Source: JBDSEG01 sp039920165 (GTDB lineage: Bacteria > Pseudomonadota > Gammaproteobacteria > Burkholderiales > Burkholderiaceae_C). Taken from it: a stretch of DNA of 32,287 bases. The DNA lies in NCBI GenBank assembly GCA_039920165.1, contig JBDSEG010000261.1, positions 1 through 32,287 of the forward strand, read 5' to 3'. Of the stretch, positions 15,601 through 21,805 are shown piece after piece; position 1 is the first letter of the stretch; every line of letters begins with the position of its first letter. The translations under genes and the position numbers were made by a program. Below the pieces are notes generated by a model that saw only the letters and a program-made list of their open reading frames with translations, ran no database searches and was not told the DNA's origin.

Positions 15601-15910
15601 GAAGCACACGGGCGAATATCCGATCGTCGGCGTCAATACCTTCCGCAACCCGCACGGCGACCCGGTCGCCGATACGCTCGAACTCGCGCGCTCGACCGAT
15701 GCCGAGAAGCAGTCGCAGCTGAAGCGGCTGGCTGATTTCCAGACGGCCCACGCCGCGGAGTCGCCCGCCATGCTCGCCCGTCTGCAGCAGGCCGTGATCG
15801 AGAACCGCAACGTGTTCGAGGTGTTGATGGACGCGGTGCGTTGCTGCTCGCTCGGGCAGATCACGAATGCACTGTTCGAGGTGGGTGGGCAGTACCGGCG
15901 GAGCATGTGA
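12617..15910 (+). CDS. icmF: Fused isobutyryl-CoA mutase (B12-dependent)
   Basis: Adenosylcobalamin-dependent mutase that interconverts isobutyryl-CoA and n-butyryl-CoA; some relatives also use isovaleryl-CoA. The 1097-residue product has the IcmF domain order. First is a B12-binding domain with DGHD at residues 30-33, where His32 is the expected cobalt ligand. Next is a MeaI-like G-protein chaperone with Walker A GTGGAGKSS at about 212-220 and NKFD for guanine recognition, then a linker. Last is the mutase barrel from about residue 565, including FPYSAGTFAFKRENEDPTRM and YHVQTSGRSLHAQEIQFNDI. This order separates it from methylmalonyl-CoA mutase, whose B12 domain is C-terminal. It probably shares a transcript with ppk2, behind the palindrome. 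No frameshift was seen. Confidence 0.95.
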   Translation: MTDLSAEFKALAAYRPTHKVRFVTAASLFDGHDAAINIMRRILQGMGCEVIHLGHNRSVDEVVTAALQEDVQGIAISSYQGGHVEYFKYMVDLLRGRGGAHIQVFGGGGGVIVPSEIAELQAYGVARIYSPQDGQRMGLAGMIGEMVMRCDHDLSAHAPSTLAALQGRDETNWRALAQLVTALENGRVGAELKAGLPAAAARARTPVVGITGTGGAGKSSLTDELIRRLRLDQDDALRVAVISIDPSRRKSGGALLGDRIRMNAIGPWRHGQRVFMRSLATRDFGSEISQALPDVLAACKATGFDLIVVETSGIGQGDAAIVPLVDVPIYVMTPEFGAASQLEKIDMLDFAEFVAINKFDRKGAADALRDVAKQVQRNRQKFDAAPDTMPVFGTMASRFNDDGVTALYQALRVRLAALGMPLTEGRLPAVATRHSTHQVPIVPGARVRYLADIAETVRGYKARALAQSRLAREVQQLRAAAVMLQTDKPERHRAVEAVDDLVATREARLDPAAKKLLAMWPQMQQAYAGDEYVVKIRDKEIRSALTSTTLSGTKVRKVALPTFEDHGEILKWLLLDNVPGSFPYSAGTFAFKRENEDPTRMFAGEGDAFRTNTRFKLLSAGMDAKRLSTAFDSVTLYGNDPDRRPDIYGKVGNSGVSIATVDDMKVLYSGFDLTHPATSVSMTINGPAPTILAMFMNTAIDQNLDKFRTDNGREPTAGEAQKIAAWVKENVRGTVQADILKEDQGQNTCIFSTEFSLKVMGDIAEYFVHHRVRNFYSVSISGYHIAEAGANPISQLAFTLSNGFTFVEAYLARGMHIDDFAPNLSFFFSNGMDPEYTVMGRVARRIWAIAMRDRYGANERSQKLKYHVQTSGRSLHAQEIQFNDIRTTLQALIAVYDNCNSLHTNAFDEAITTPTEDSVRRAMAIQLIINREWGLAKNENPNQGAFIIDELTELVEEAVLQEFERIAERGGVLGAMETGYQRGKIQEESMHYEMQKHTGEYPIVGVNTFRNPHGDPVADTLELARSTDAEKQSQLKRLADFQTAHAAESPAMLARLQQAVIENRNVFEVLMDAVRCCSLGQITNALFEVGGQYRRSM

Positions 15911-16024
15911 AACGGGATGCAAGCGGCGTAGGAAATCGGCCACGCCCAGGCACGCGGTGCGGCGACTGACGCCGCTGTGGTCGCGCGCCATGCTGGCCGC
16001 ATGTATTTGTCGGAGGATGCTTCG

Positions 16025-16228
16025 ATGCGCAACCCCTGGATGACCAAGAACCCCTTCATGAGCGCGTGGCTGAGCAGCGCCAACCGAATCGCTGGCGCAG
16101 CGCGGGGGCATGCGAACGCTGCGACCAAACGTGAGCTCGCTTCGGCGCAGGCCGAGATGAGCCGGCAGATCATCGATTTCTGGGCGTCGGGATCCGGGTT
16201 GGTGGGCGGGAGAAAACGCCGGCGTTGA
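16025..16228 (+). CDS. Small hypothetical protein, 67 residues
   Basis: A short ORF starting MRNPWMTKNPFMSAWLSSAN, with GGAGG (16012-16016) 8 nt upstream of the ATG. Further upstream in-frame starts lack such a site. The middle is amphipathic and Ala-rich (ANRIAGAARGHANAATKREL), then SRQIIDFWASG, and the product ends in the basic run GGRKRRR. I recall similar short proteins in Burkholderiales but no function. It lies 114 nt after icmF and directly before the GST remnant. Its C-terminal end may have been altered when the GST gene lost its 5' part. Confidence 0.55.
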   Translation: MRNPWMTKNPFMSAWLSSANRIAGAARGHANAATKRELASAQAEMSRQIIDFWASGSGLVGGRKRRR

Positions 16229-16806
16229 TGGCGAGCGAGCGGCGCGGCGCCGCCTACCTCGCGATCAATCCGATGGGCAAGGTACCAGCAATGCGACACG
16301 GCGAAGCCCTCCTCACTCGTCACCGAGAGCAGCCAGCCGTCTTCATCTACCTGGCCGACCTTATCCCGAAGCCGGCCTCGCCCCGCCGCTCGGCGACCCG
16401 TTGCGCGGACCGCACCTGCGCTGGATCGTGTTCTATGGTTCGACCTTCGAACCTGCGCTGTCGACAAGACGATGAAGCGCGAGCCGGCCGCGCCATCGAC
16501 CTTGCCGTACGGCGATTACGACACGATGCTAAAAACGCTGACCGACCCGCTCTCGCGCGGCCCGTGGTTGCTCAGCGAGCGCTTCAGCGCCGCAGGTGTG
16601 TTGTGGGGAACGGCGCTGACCTGGACCACGATGTTCAAGCTGGTGCCCGAACTGCCCGTGTCATCAACTACACAGCCCGCCTCAACTCGCGGGCGGCGGT
16701 GGCGCGGGCCAGGGCGCGCGACGCCGCGCTGGCAGCGGCGCAAGCGCCCCGCAGCGCCCGCGTGAAGCCAACGGAACGACGGGAACAGGCCGCCCTGACG
16801 CGATGA
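16225..16806 (+). pseudogene. Glutathione S-transferase remnant, 5'-truncated with several frameshifts
   Basis: Pieces of a GST-family protein are read in three frames in the right order. AAYLAINPMGKVPAMRHGEAL is followed by VFIYLADLIP in the first frame, then EAGLAPPLGDPLRGPHLRW and VFYGSTFEPAL in a second. KTMKREPAAPSTLPYGDYD and SAAGVLWGTALTWTTMFKLV are in a third, and INYTARLNSRAAVARARARD is back in the first. Single-base losses near 16366, 16460 and 16660 explain the shifts; another disturbance lies near 16320. The thioredoxin-fold start (roughly 40 residues with the glutathione-site Ser/Tyr) is missing. The tail runs into the next gene, whose ATG at 16803 overlaps the last stop. Sequencing errors could mimic single shifts but not the missing 5' end. 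Confidence 0.85.
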
Positions 16807-17411
16807 CGATCATCCTGGTGCGCCACGGCGAGACCGCGCTCAATATCTCGCGTGTGCTGCAGCCGGCCGATACGCCGCTCAGCGCCAATGGCCTGGTGCA
16901 GGCGCGCGCGGTCGCGCAGCGCCTGGCCGGCGACCGGGTCGGCGCCATCGTCAGCAGCGACCTCCCGCGCGCCCTCGTCACGGCGCAGGCGATCGGCACA
17001 GCCTGCCGACTGGATGTGTCGACGTCGACCCTGCTGCGCGAGCGCGACTTCGGCGATTGGCGCGGTCTTTCCTACGACGCGCTCGGGATCGATCCGATGA
17101 CGATGGACGAAGCGCCGCCCGCTGGCGAATCGATGGCCGATTTCGAGCGCCGGGTCGCGCTCGCGTTCGACTTCATCCTGCGCAAGCGCCACTCGCTGGC
17201 CGCGCCGCTGGTGGTGGTGAGCCACGGCATGCTGATCCGCGCCATGCTCGAGCGCCACTGCGCGCCGGCTGCCGCGCTGCCGCCGCGGTTCGGCAATACG
17301 GCGCTGAGCATCGTCGATGCGCAGGCGCCGCACGCGGCCCGGCTGCTGGCCTGTACCGCGCATCTCGATGAGGGCAATGCCGATGCGGCCGCCGCGCTGG
17401 CCGGCGGTTGA
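16803..17411 (+). CDS. Histidine phosphatase family protein (phosphoglycerate mutase-like)
   Basis: Member of the histidine phosphatase (PGAM/CobC-like) superfamily, cytoplasmic by appearance. The 202-residue product begins MTIILVRHGETALN; the RHG motif at residues 7-9 carries the phosphorylated His. SSDLPRALVTAQAI gives the second Arg, LRERDFGDWRG the acidic residue, and VVVSHGMLIRAML the second catalytic His. Substrate cannot be told from sequence: sugar phosphates, nucleotides or alpha-ribazole phosphate are all used in the family. The start ATG overlaps the end of the GST remnant. The gene converges on the DUF72 gene with only 11 nt between them. A GST-phosphatase pairing was probably ancestral here. 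Confidence 0.9.
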   Translation: MTIILVRHGETALNISRVLQPADTPLSANGLVQARAVAQRLAGDRVGAIVSSDLPRALVTAQAIGTACRLDVSTSTLLRERDFGDWRGLSYDALGIDPMTMDEAPPAGESMADFERRVALAFDFILRKRHSLAAPLVVVSHGMLIRAMLERHCAPAAALPPRFGNTALSIVDAQAPHAARLLACTAHLDEGNADAAAALAGG

Positions 17412-17422
17412 AGAATTCGCAA

Positions 17423-18241
17423 TCAGCCCAGGCGCTCGATCAACGCCATCGCCGCGGCCGGTGCGCGCTCCTTCGCGCCGCTGATGAAATAGACAAAAAC
17501 ATCGCGCGGCTCGGCCGTGGCCGATGCAGCCACCGGCTCGAGGCGCGGCAGGTCGGCCGGCTCGTGGCCCTCGGCCCAACGCTTCGCACGGACCGCCCAG
17601 TCGTCGATGTGGGCTTGCGCATAGCCGCTCGCGATCTCGGGCTGCGTTCGCATCAGCCGCGCATAGACGAAATCGCCGGTCAGGTCGGCGAACGACGGGT
17701 AGTCGTCGGAGTCGGCGAAGACCGTCGCGACCTTCGCCTTGCGCGCCAGTGCGAGATAGCCGGGTGTCTTGAAACTCTCGTGCCGCACGTCCAGCACGTG
17801 ACGCAACGCAATCGAACCCAGCTGCTTCGGCAGCAGTTCGACGAAGGCGCCGAAGTCGTCGGCTTCGAAGCGCTTGGTCGGCGCGAACTGCCAGACGATG
17901 GGGCCGAGCTTGGCGCCGAGTTCGGTGATGCCGCTGTCGACGAAGCGCGTGATCGACTCGCCCGCTTCGGCCAGCACGCGCCGGTTGGTCGAGTAGCGCG
18001 AGGCCTTGAGCGAGAAGACGAACCCCTCCGGCGTCTCGTCGCGCCACTTGGCAAACGTGGCCGGCTTCTGGGTGCTGTAGTAGGTGCCGTTGACCTCGAT
18101 CGCGGTCAGCTTGCGGCTCGCATATTCGAGTTCGCGCGTCTTCGCCAGGCCTTCGGGAAAGAAGTTGGCACGCCACGGCTCGTAGGTCCAGCCGCCCACG
18201 CCGACCCGGATCGCGCCCGCCGTCTTCTTGGCCATGCTCAT
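17423..18241 (-). CDS. DUF72 family protein
   Basis: DUF72 (YecE-like) proteins adopt a TIM-barrel-like fold and have no settled function. The product is 272 residues from the ATG at 18241, which overlaps the upstream Nudix/MBL gene by 4 nt (ATGA). A second ATG at 18235 has GAGGGG 8 nt upstream and may be the real start (270 residues, MAKKTAGAIRVGVGGWTYEP). Family features are VGVGGWTYEPWRANFFP, YASRKLTAIEVNGTYYSTQK, the FVFSLKASRYSTNRR strand, LGPIVWQFAP and HVLDVRHESF, and a late FVYARLM segment. Overlap with the upstream gene implies cotranscription. No catalytic assignment is made. Confidence 0.9.
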   Translation of the reverse strand: MSMAKKTAGAIRVGVGGWTYEPWRANFFPEGLAKTRELEYASRKLTAIEVNGTYYSTQKPATFAKWRDETPEGFVFSLKASRYSTNRRVLAEAGESITRFVDSGITELGAKLGPIVWQFAPTKRFEADDFGAFVELLPKQLGSIALRHVLDVRHESFKTPGYLALARKAKVATVFADSDDYPSFADLTGDFVYARLMRTQPEIASGYAQAHIDDWAVRAKRWAEGHEPADLPRLEPVAASATAEPRDVFVYFISGAKERAPAAAMALIERLG

Positions 18242-19914
18242 ACCCCCTCGCCCCGTTCGGTCAGCGACCACGCGTCGCGCGCATGGACGGCCGCGCCGTC
18301 GTGCGCCAGCTTGAGCAGGTGCGCGGTCAGCGAGCGCATCGCCACCGGATGCAGACGTGGGTTCACGTCGTCGTAGATGCGCGCGAGCAAGGCGTCGGCT
18401 CCGGCCGGACCAATCTCGCGCAGCGCATCGACCACCTTGGCTTCGCGGCGCATGCGGTGGTCGATGATCGCCTGCAGCGCGCGCCGCGGCTCGTGCATCA
18501 GAAAGCCGTGGCCGGGCGCCAGCCACTCCAGATCGGCATCGAGCAGGCTGCGCAGCGACGCGACATACGCCGCCATATCGCCGTCGGGCGGGTTGATGAC
18601 GACGGTCGAGGCCTGCATCACGTGGTCGCCGGTGAAGAGCAGCTTTTCTTCCTCGAGCAAGTAGCACAGATGGTTCGATGCATGGCCGGGCGTGTGCACC
18701 ACGCGCAGCGTCGCCGCGCCGGGCAATGCGAAGACTTCGCCGCCGGCCAGCGCAACGTCGGGGCGAAAGCTCGCGTCCTGCCAGTGCGGATGGTCGGCAA
18801 TCCGGCCGTGCGTGATGGCCTCGGTGCGAGCTCGCAAGGGCACCGTTGCGGGCGAATGGTCCATGTGCGTATGGGTCGCAAAAATCCATCGGATCGACCC
18901 GGGCGCGGCGGCGATGATGGCCTCGACGTGCGCCTCGTCGAGCGGGCCGGGATCGATCACCGCCCATTCGTTGGATTTCCCGCCGCCGACCAGGTAGGTG
19001 TTGGTGCCAGGCCCGGTCATCACGCTGCCGTTGTTGGCGCTCACGCGGATCACTCGCTCGGACAGCCGCACCGGCACGCCGGGTTCGATGTCGTAGCTGA
19101 CCCCGCCGTGGCCGAGCGGATCGAGCCGGCCGATCTCGGCCCAGGCCGGGGCATCCGGCATCACGGGCTGCGGACCTTCCTTGCCGCTGCCCACGCGCGG
19201 CATGATGAGTGCAATCCGGCGCGGCTCGCGCGCCCAGGCGAGCGTGTCGTCGACGCTGTCGAAACGCTTGACCAGTTCCAGCGTGTGCCGGGTCGGGTTC
19301 ATCAGCTTCAAGGTCTCGCTGCGCGCCAGCGCATCGACCGGCCGCAGCCACTGCTGCTCGACCATTTCCGAACCATCGTGCGCGCCGGCCTGCGCGGGCG
19401 GCGCCGCCGCGATGAAAAAGCGCGTATCGAAGCGCTTGGCGCGCCCGAGCGGCGTGAGCCAGTGGCTGAGGTAGACCAGCCGGTCGACGGCGAGGCGCAC
19501 GCCGGCATGCGCGCAGAACTCGCCGATGCTGCGCTCGCCCCGGTTCAGAGGCTCGCGCCAAGTGGCCAGGCGTTCTTCCTCCGCCGGATCGAGTTCGATC
19601 AGCCGGTCATTCACATCGACCGCGATCAGCAGTCCGGCCTCCTCGAAGCTCTCGCGCACCGCGGCGATGTAGTAGTCGAGTCCGCCTTCGGACAGGCCGA
19701 GCGTGGCGCTCGCCTGGGCATCGTCGAGGCCGGCGCACACGCCGTGCGCCGCGCGGTCGGCGCGATCGACCAAGCCGCCCGGAAAGACCCAGGCGCCACT
19801 GTTGTGGTCGCCCCGTTCGGCGCGCCGGCACAGCAGCACCTCGATGCCGTCGACGCCGTCGCGAACGATGGCCACGGTGGCGGCGGGGCGGGGCGGGCGG
19901 GCGGCTTCGGTCAT
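18238..19914 (-). CDS. Nudix hydrolase / metallo-beta-lactamase fusion protein
   Basis: One 558-residue chain joins two hydrolase domains. Residues ~1-240 are a Nudix domain of the NUDT19/RppH-unlike long type: WVFPGGLVDRADRA is separated from AAVRESFEEAGLL by a ~30-residue insertion inside the Nudix box, as in peroxisomal CoA-diphosphatases. Residues ~285-555 are a metallo-beta-lactamase fold of the LACTB2 kind, with TGPGTNTYLVG, the metal motif THTHMDHSP, HTPGHASNHLCYLL, FTGDHVM, and a C-terminal winged-helix-like tail. Both active sites look intact. Substrates are unknown; CoA-type pyrophosphates for the first half and a thioester or RNA for the second are possibilities from the families. 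The DUF72 gene overlaps its stop. Confidence 0.9.
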   Translation of the reverse strand: MTEAARPPRPAATVAIVRDGVDGIEVLLCRRAERGDHNSGAWVFPGGLVDRADRAAHGVCAGLDDAQASATLGLSEGGLDYYIAAVRESFEEAGLLIAVDVNDRLIELDPAEEERLATWREPLNRGERSIGEFCAHAGVRLAVDRLVYLSHWLTPLGRAKRFDTRFFIAAAPPAQAGAHDGSEMVEQQWLRPVDALARSETLKLMNPTRHTLELVKRFDSVDDTLAWAREPRRIALIMPRVGSGKEGPQPVMPDAPAWAEIGRLDPLGHGGVSYDIEPGVPVRLSERVIRVSANNGSVMTGPGTNTYLVGGGKSNEWAVIDPGPLDEAHVEAIIAAAPGSIRWIFATHTHMDHSPATVPLRARTEAITHGRIADHPHWQDASFRPDVALAGGEVFALPGAATLRVVHTPGHASNHLCYLLEEEKLLFTGDHVMQASTVVINPPDGDMAAYVASLRSLLDADLEWLAPGHGFLMHEPRRALQAIIDHRMRREAKVVDALREIGPAGADALLARIYDDVNPRLHPVAMRSLTAHLLKLAHDGAAVHARDAWSLTERGEGV

Positions 19915-19994
19915 GGTCGGATCATCTTATCGCCGCACGCTTGAAGGTTCATCCGAGGCATGATGTTTGGGCGTCCTTGCCTGGAGACCGAACC

Positions 19995-20792
19995 ATGACT
20001 TCCGACGATCTTCAATTTGAGTTGCGCGACGACGGCGTTGCCGTCCTCACGATGAACCGGCCCGACCGGCTGAATGCGTTGTCGGCCTCCATGATCGAGG
20101 CGGCGATCGACGCATTGCAGCGTTGCGCCACCGATGAATCGGTCGGCTGCGTGCTGCTCACCGGCGCCGGTCGGGGTTTCTGCGCCGGCGGCGACGTGAG
20201 CATGATGGCCGGCCCCGCCGTCGCAGCGATGACGCTCGAGCAGCAGATCGACCGCCAGCGCGGCATCCACCGCTTCGCGGCGCTGCTGCATTCGATGCCT
20301 AAGGTGACGCTGGCGGCGGTAAACGGTGCGGCAGCGGGTGCGGGACTCGGCCTCGCGCTCGCCTGCGATCTGCGCATCGCCAGCAGCACCGCCCGGCTCA
20401 CCACCGCCTTCGCCAAGGTCGGGTTCAGCGGCGATTTCGGCGTCACCTGGGGGCTGGTTCAGCTGCTCGGCGAAGCCAAGGCAAAGGAGCTGCTGTTCCT
20501 GTCCGAAACGGTCGATGCGGAGGAAGCCTTGCGTCTGGGGCTCGTCAACCGGGTCGAGCCGGCCGAGGAGTTCGGCGCGGCGGCGCTGGCGCTGGCGACG
20601 CGCATCGCCAGCGGTCCGCGAACGGCCCTGCGCTACATGAAGGAGAACGTGGGCTTCGCATCGAGCGAGAGCTACGAGGCGCTGCTCGACCGCGAAGCGT
20701 TCAGCCAGCGCCGCTGCGCTCAGACCGACGACCACCGCGAAGGTGTCGCGGCCTTCATGCAAAAACGCCCGCCGAAATTCGGCGAGCGTTGA
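19995..20792 (+). CDS. Enoyl-CoA hydratase/isomerase family protein, PaaG-like active site
   Basis: Crotonase-fold enzyme acting on acyl-CoA thioesters in the cytoplasm. The start at 19995 has GGAGA about 8 nt upstream; 18 extra in-frame codons before it are not family-like. The 265-residue product has GFCAGGDVSMM (oxyanion-hole region) and AAVNGAAAGAGLGLALACDL. The two glutamates used by true enoyl-CoA hydratases are absent: the first aligns with Gly in GAGLGLAL, the second with Ala in TAFAKVG. Instead, FSGDFGVTW carries an aspartate aligned with the catalytic Asp of PaaG-type isomerases. An isomerase role is therefore more likely than hydration. The substrate is unknown. The 3' end also encodes a terminator for the convergent lipoprotein gene. 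Confidence 0.9.
   Translation: MTSDDLQFELRDDGVAVLTMNRPDRLNALSASMIEAAIDALQRCATDESVGCVLLTGAGRGFCAGGDVSMMAGPAVAAMTLEQQIDRQRGIHRFAALLHSMPKVTLAAVNGAAAGAGLGLALACDLRIASSTARLTTAFAKVGFSGDFGVTWGLVQLLGEAKAKELLFLSETVDAEEALRLGLVNRVEPAEEFGAAALALATRIASGPRTALRYMKENVGFASSESYEALLDREAFSQRRCAQTDDHREGVAAFMQKRPPKFGER
20761..20790 (-). terminator. Intrinsic terminator of the lipoprotein gene, inside the crotonase 3' end
   Basis: On the minus strand, AACGCTCGCCGA pairs with TCGGCGGGCGTT (12 bp, one U-G wobble) around a 3-nt loop, and the stem's final TT continues into TTT, giving a five-T run. It lies 41 nt past the lipoprotein stop at 20831. It overlaps the last codons of the convergent crotonase gene. On the plus strand no T-run follows, so it is directional. 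Confidence 0.75.
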
Positions 20793-20830
20793 GGTAGGGC
20801 GCGCCCGCTCAGGCGCTTCGCCGCAGATCG

Positions 20831-21322
20831 TTACAGGCGATAGACCTGACCGCCTTCGACGCGGACCCGGTCGCCCACACGCAGATCATCGACCTGGCGG
20901 AAATCGAAGCTCGCGCGGTCGCCGTTCTGCAGGCTGACGGTCACACGATAGATATCGTCTGCGCGCGCATTGCGGTTCTCGATGTTGTTGCCGACCATGG
21001 CGCCACCGACCGCGCCGACCACCGTCGCCGCAGCGCGGCCGTTGCCGCTACCGACCTGGTTGCCGACCACCGCGCCGATCACGCCACCGAGCAAGGCGCC
21101 GCCACCCGGCGAACGCGTGGCCATCGGCATGCGCTCGATATCTCGTACCACGCCGTACTGCGCATAGGCGCTGTTGTAGCCAGGTGCGGCGACCGGTGCC
21201 GACGAATAAGGATCGGCTCGATACGGTTGGCTGCGTGGCGCTGACGAGCACGCCGAAACCACAGCCAGCGCAACGAGTGCGCCTGCGAAAGAAGCCTTGC
21301 GAAGGGTTGCTTGGGTATTCAT
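20831..21322 (-). CDS. Glycine-zipper (SlyB/Rickettsia 17 kDa antigen-like) outer-membrane lipoprotein
   Basis: A 163-residue envelope lipoprotein. The N-terminus MNTQATLRKASFAGALVALAV is a signal peptide followed by lipobox VSAC, making Cys25 the lipidated residue; the following SS suggests outer-membrane sorting. After a Pro/Ser/Tyr-rich linker comes a glycine-zipper 2TM segment (GGALLGGVIGAVVGNQVGSG, then VVGAVGGAMVGNNIEN) and a C-terminal beta domain with YRVTVSLQNGDRASFDFRQ. The start has a purine-rich AGAAAGG just upstream; the longer upstream frame is not signal-like. A strong intrinsic terminator follows. Relatives stabilise the outer membrane, but a specific role cannot be stated. 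Confidence 0.92.
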   Translation of the reverse strand: MNTQATLRKASFAGALVALAVVSACSSAPRSQPYRADPYSSAPVAAPGYNSAYAQYGVVRDIERMPMATRSPGGGALLGGVIGAVVGNQVGSGNGRAAATVVGAVGGAMVGNNIENRNARADDIYRVTVSLQNGDRASFDFRQVDDLRVGDRVRVEGGQVYRL

Positions 21323-21592
21323 GGCGTGCCTTTCTCTTGACGATTTCGATGCTTCATCGTGGCCCGCCGGTTGCACCGGCGCCATCAGATTCGCCCGCCA
21401 GGTCGCGTGGGCGAATGGGCGATACAAGGGTAGTCCTTCTCTCACAGGATGACCCGCGCCGCCCCGCATTTTCGACCCGCGTTGGAACTGTGGGCTTGCT
21501 CCTACAGCCCGACGCTGGTCCCGCCGATAGCCGCGCTCGACGCGCCCGAGCAGGATCACCTCAAGAATCGAATCGCTCACAAGGGGCCCAAC
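21323..21592. other. Divergent intergenic region with a REP-like hairpin
   Basis: This 270-nt stretch separates the lipoprotein gene from the 66-residue ORF and should hold the lipoprotein promoter, which was not recognised by eye. The only clear structure is the hairpin at 21488-21507, described separately. Confidence 0.5.
21488..21507. repeat. REP-like hairpin
   Basis: CTGTGGG and CCTACAG form a 7-bp stem with one G-U pair around CTTGCT. The pattern resembles the short palindromic REP elements (GTAGGAGC...GCTC type) scattered in proteobacterial intergenic DNA. Only one copy was noticed in this window, so the assignment is tentative. Confidence 0.3.
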
Positions 21593-21793
21593 ATGGCAAG
21601 CGAAGCGGAATGGCTGGACGATGTTCGGCGCTGGTATTTCGGTGGTACGCCACCGGAGACCGACGATCCCGCGACCGAGTCTGGCAACGACGATGACGTC
21701 GGCTACGAAGCAGCGCATCCGGCACTCGTTGCGCACCATTGGCCTGACGCTCCGTCGGGTATCGCCGATCCGGCGCCGTCGGCCGGTGGCTGA
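21593..21793 (+). CDS. Small acidic hypothetical protein, 66 residues
   Basis: A short ORF starting MASEAEWLDDVRRWYFGGTP, with AAGGGG ending 6 nt upstream of the ATG; the frame is open for 48 more codons upstream, but that part looks random. The middle is acidic (TDDPATESGNDDDVGYEA) and the end reads HHWPDAPSGIADPAPSAGG. No domain, signal peptide or membrane segment is visible. It converges on the carboxyltransferase gene 12 nt downstream. Coding is plausible from the ribosome-binding site and composition, but there is no recognised family. Confidence 0.45.
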   Translation: MASEAEWLDDVRRWYFGGTPPETDDPATESGNDDDVGYEAAHPALVAHHWPDAPSGIADPAPSAGG

Positions 21794-21805
21794 TTCGGCG
21801 CAGTT

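Noticed and set aside
15959..15975. 6-bp hairpin GCGGCG/CGCCGC after icmF
   Set aside because: The stem is short and has no T-run; such hairpins are common by chance at this GC content.
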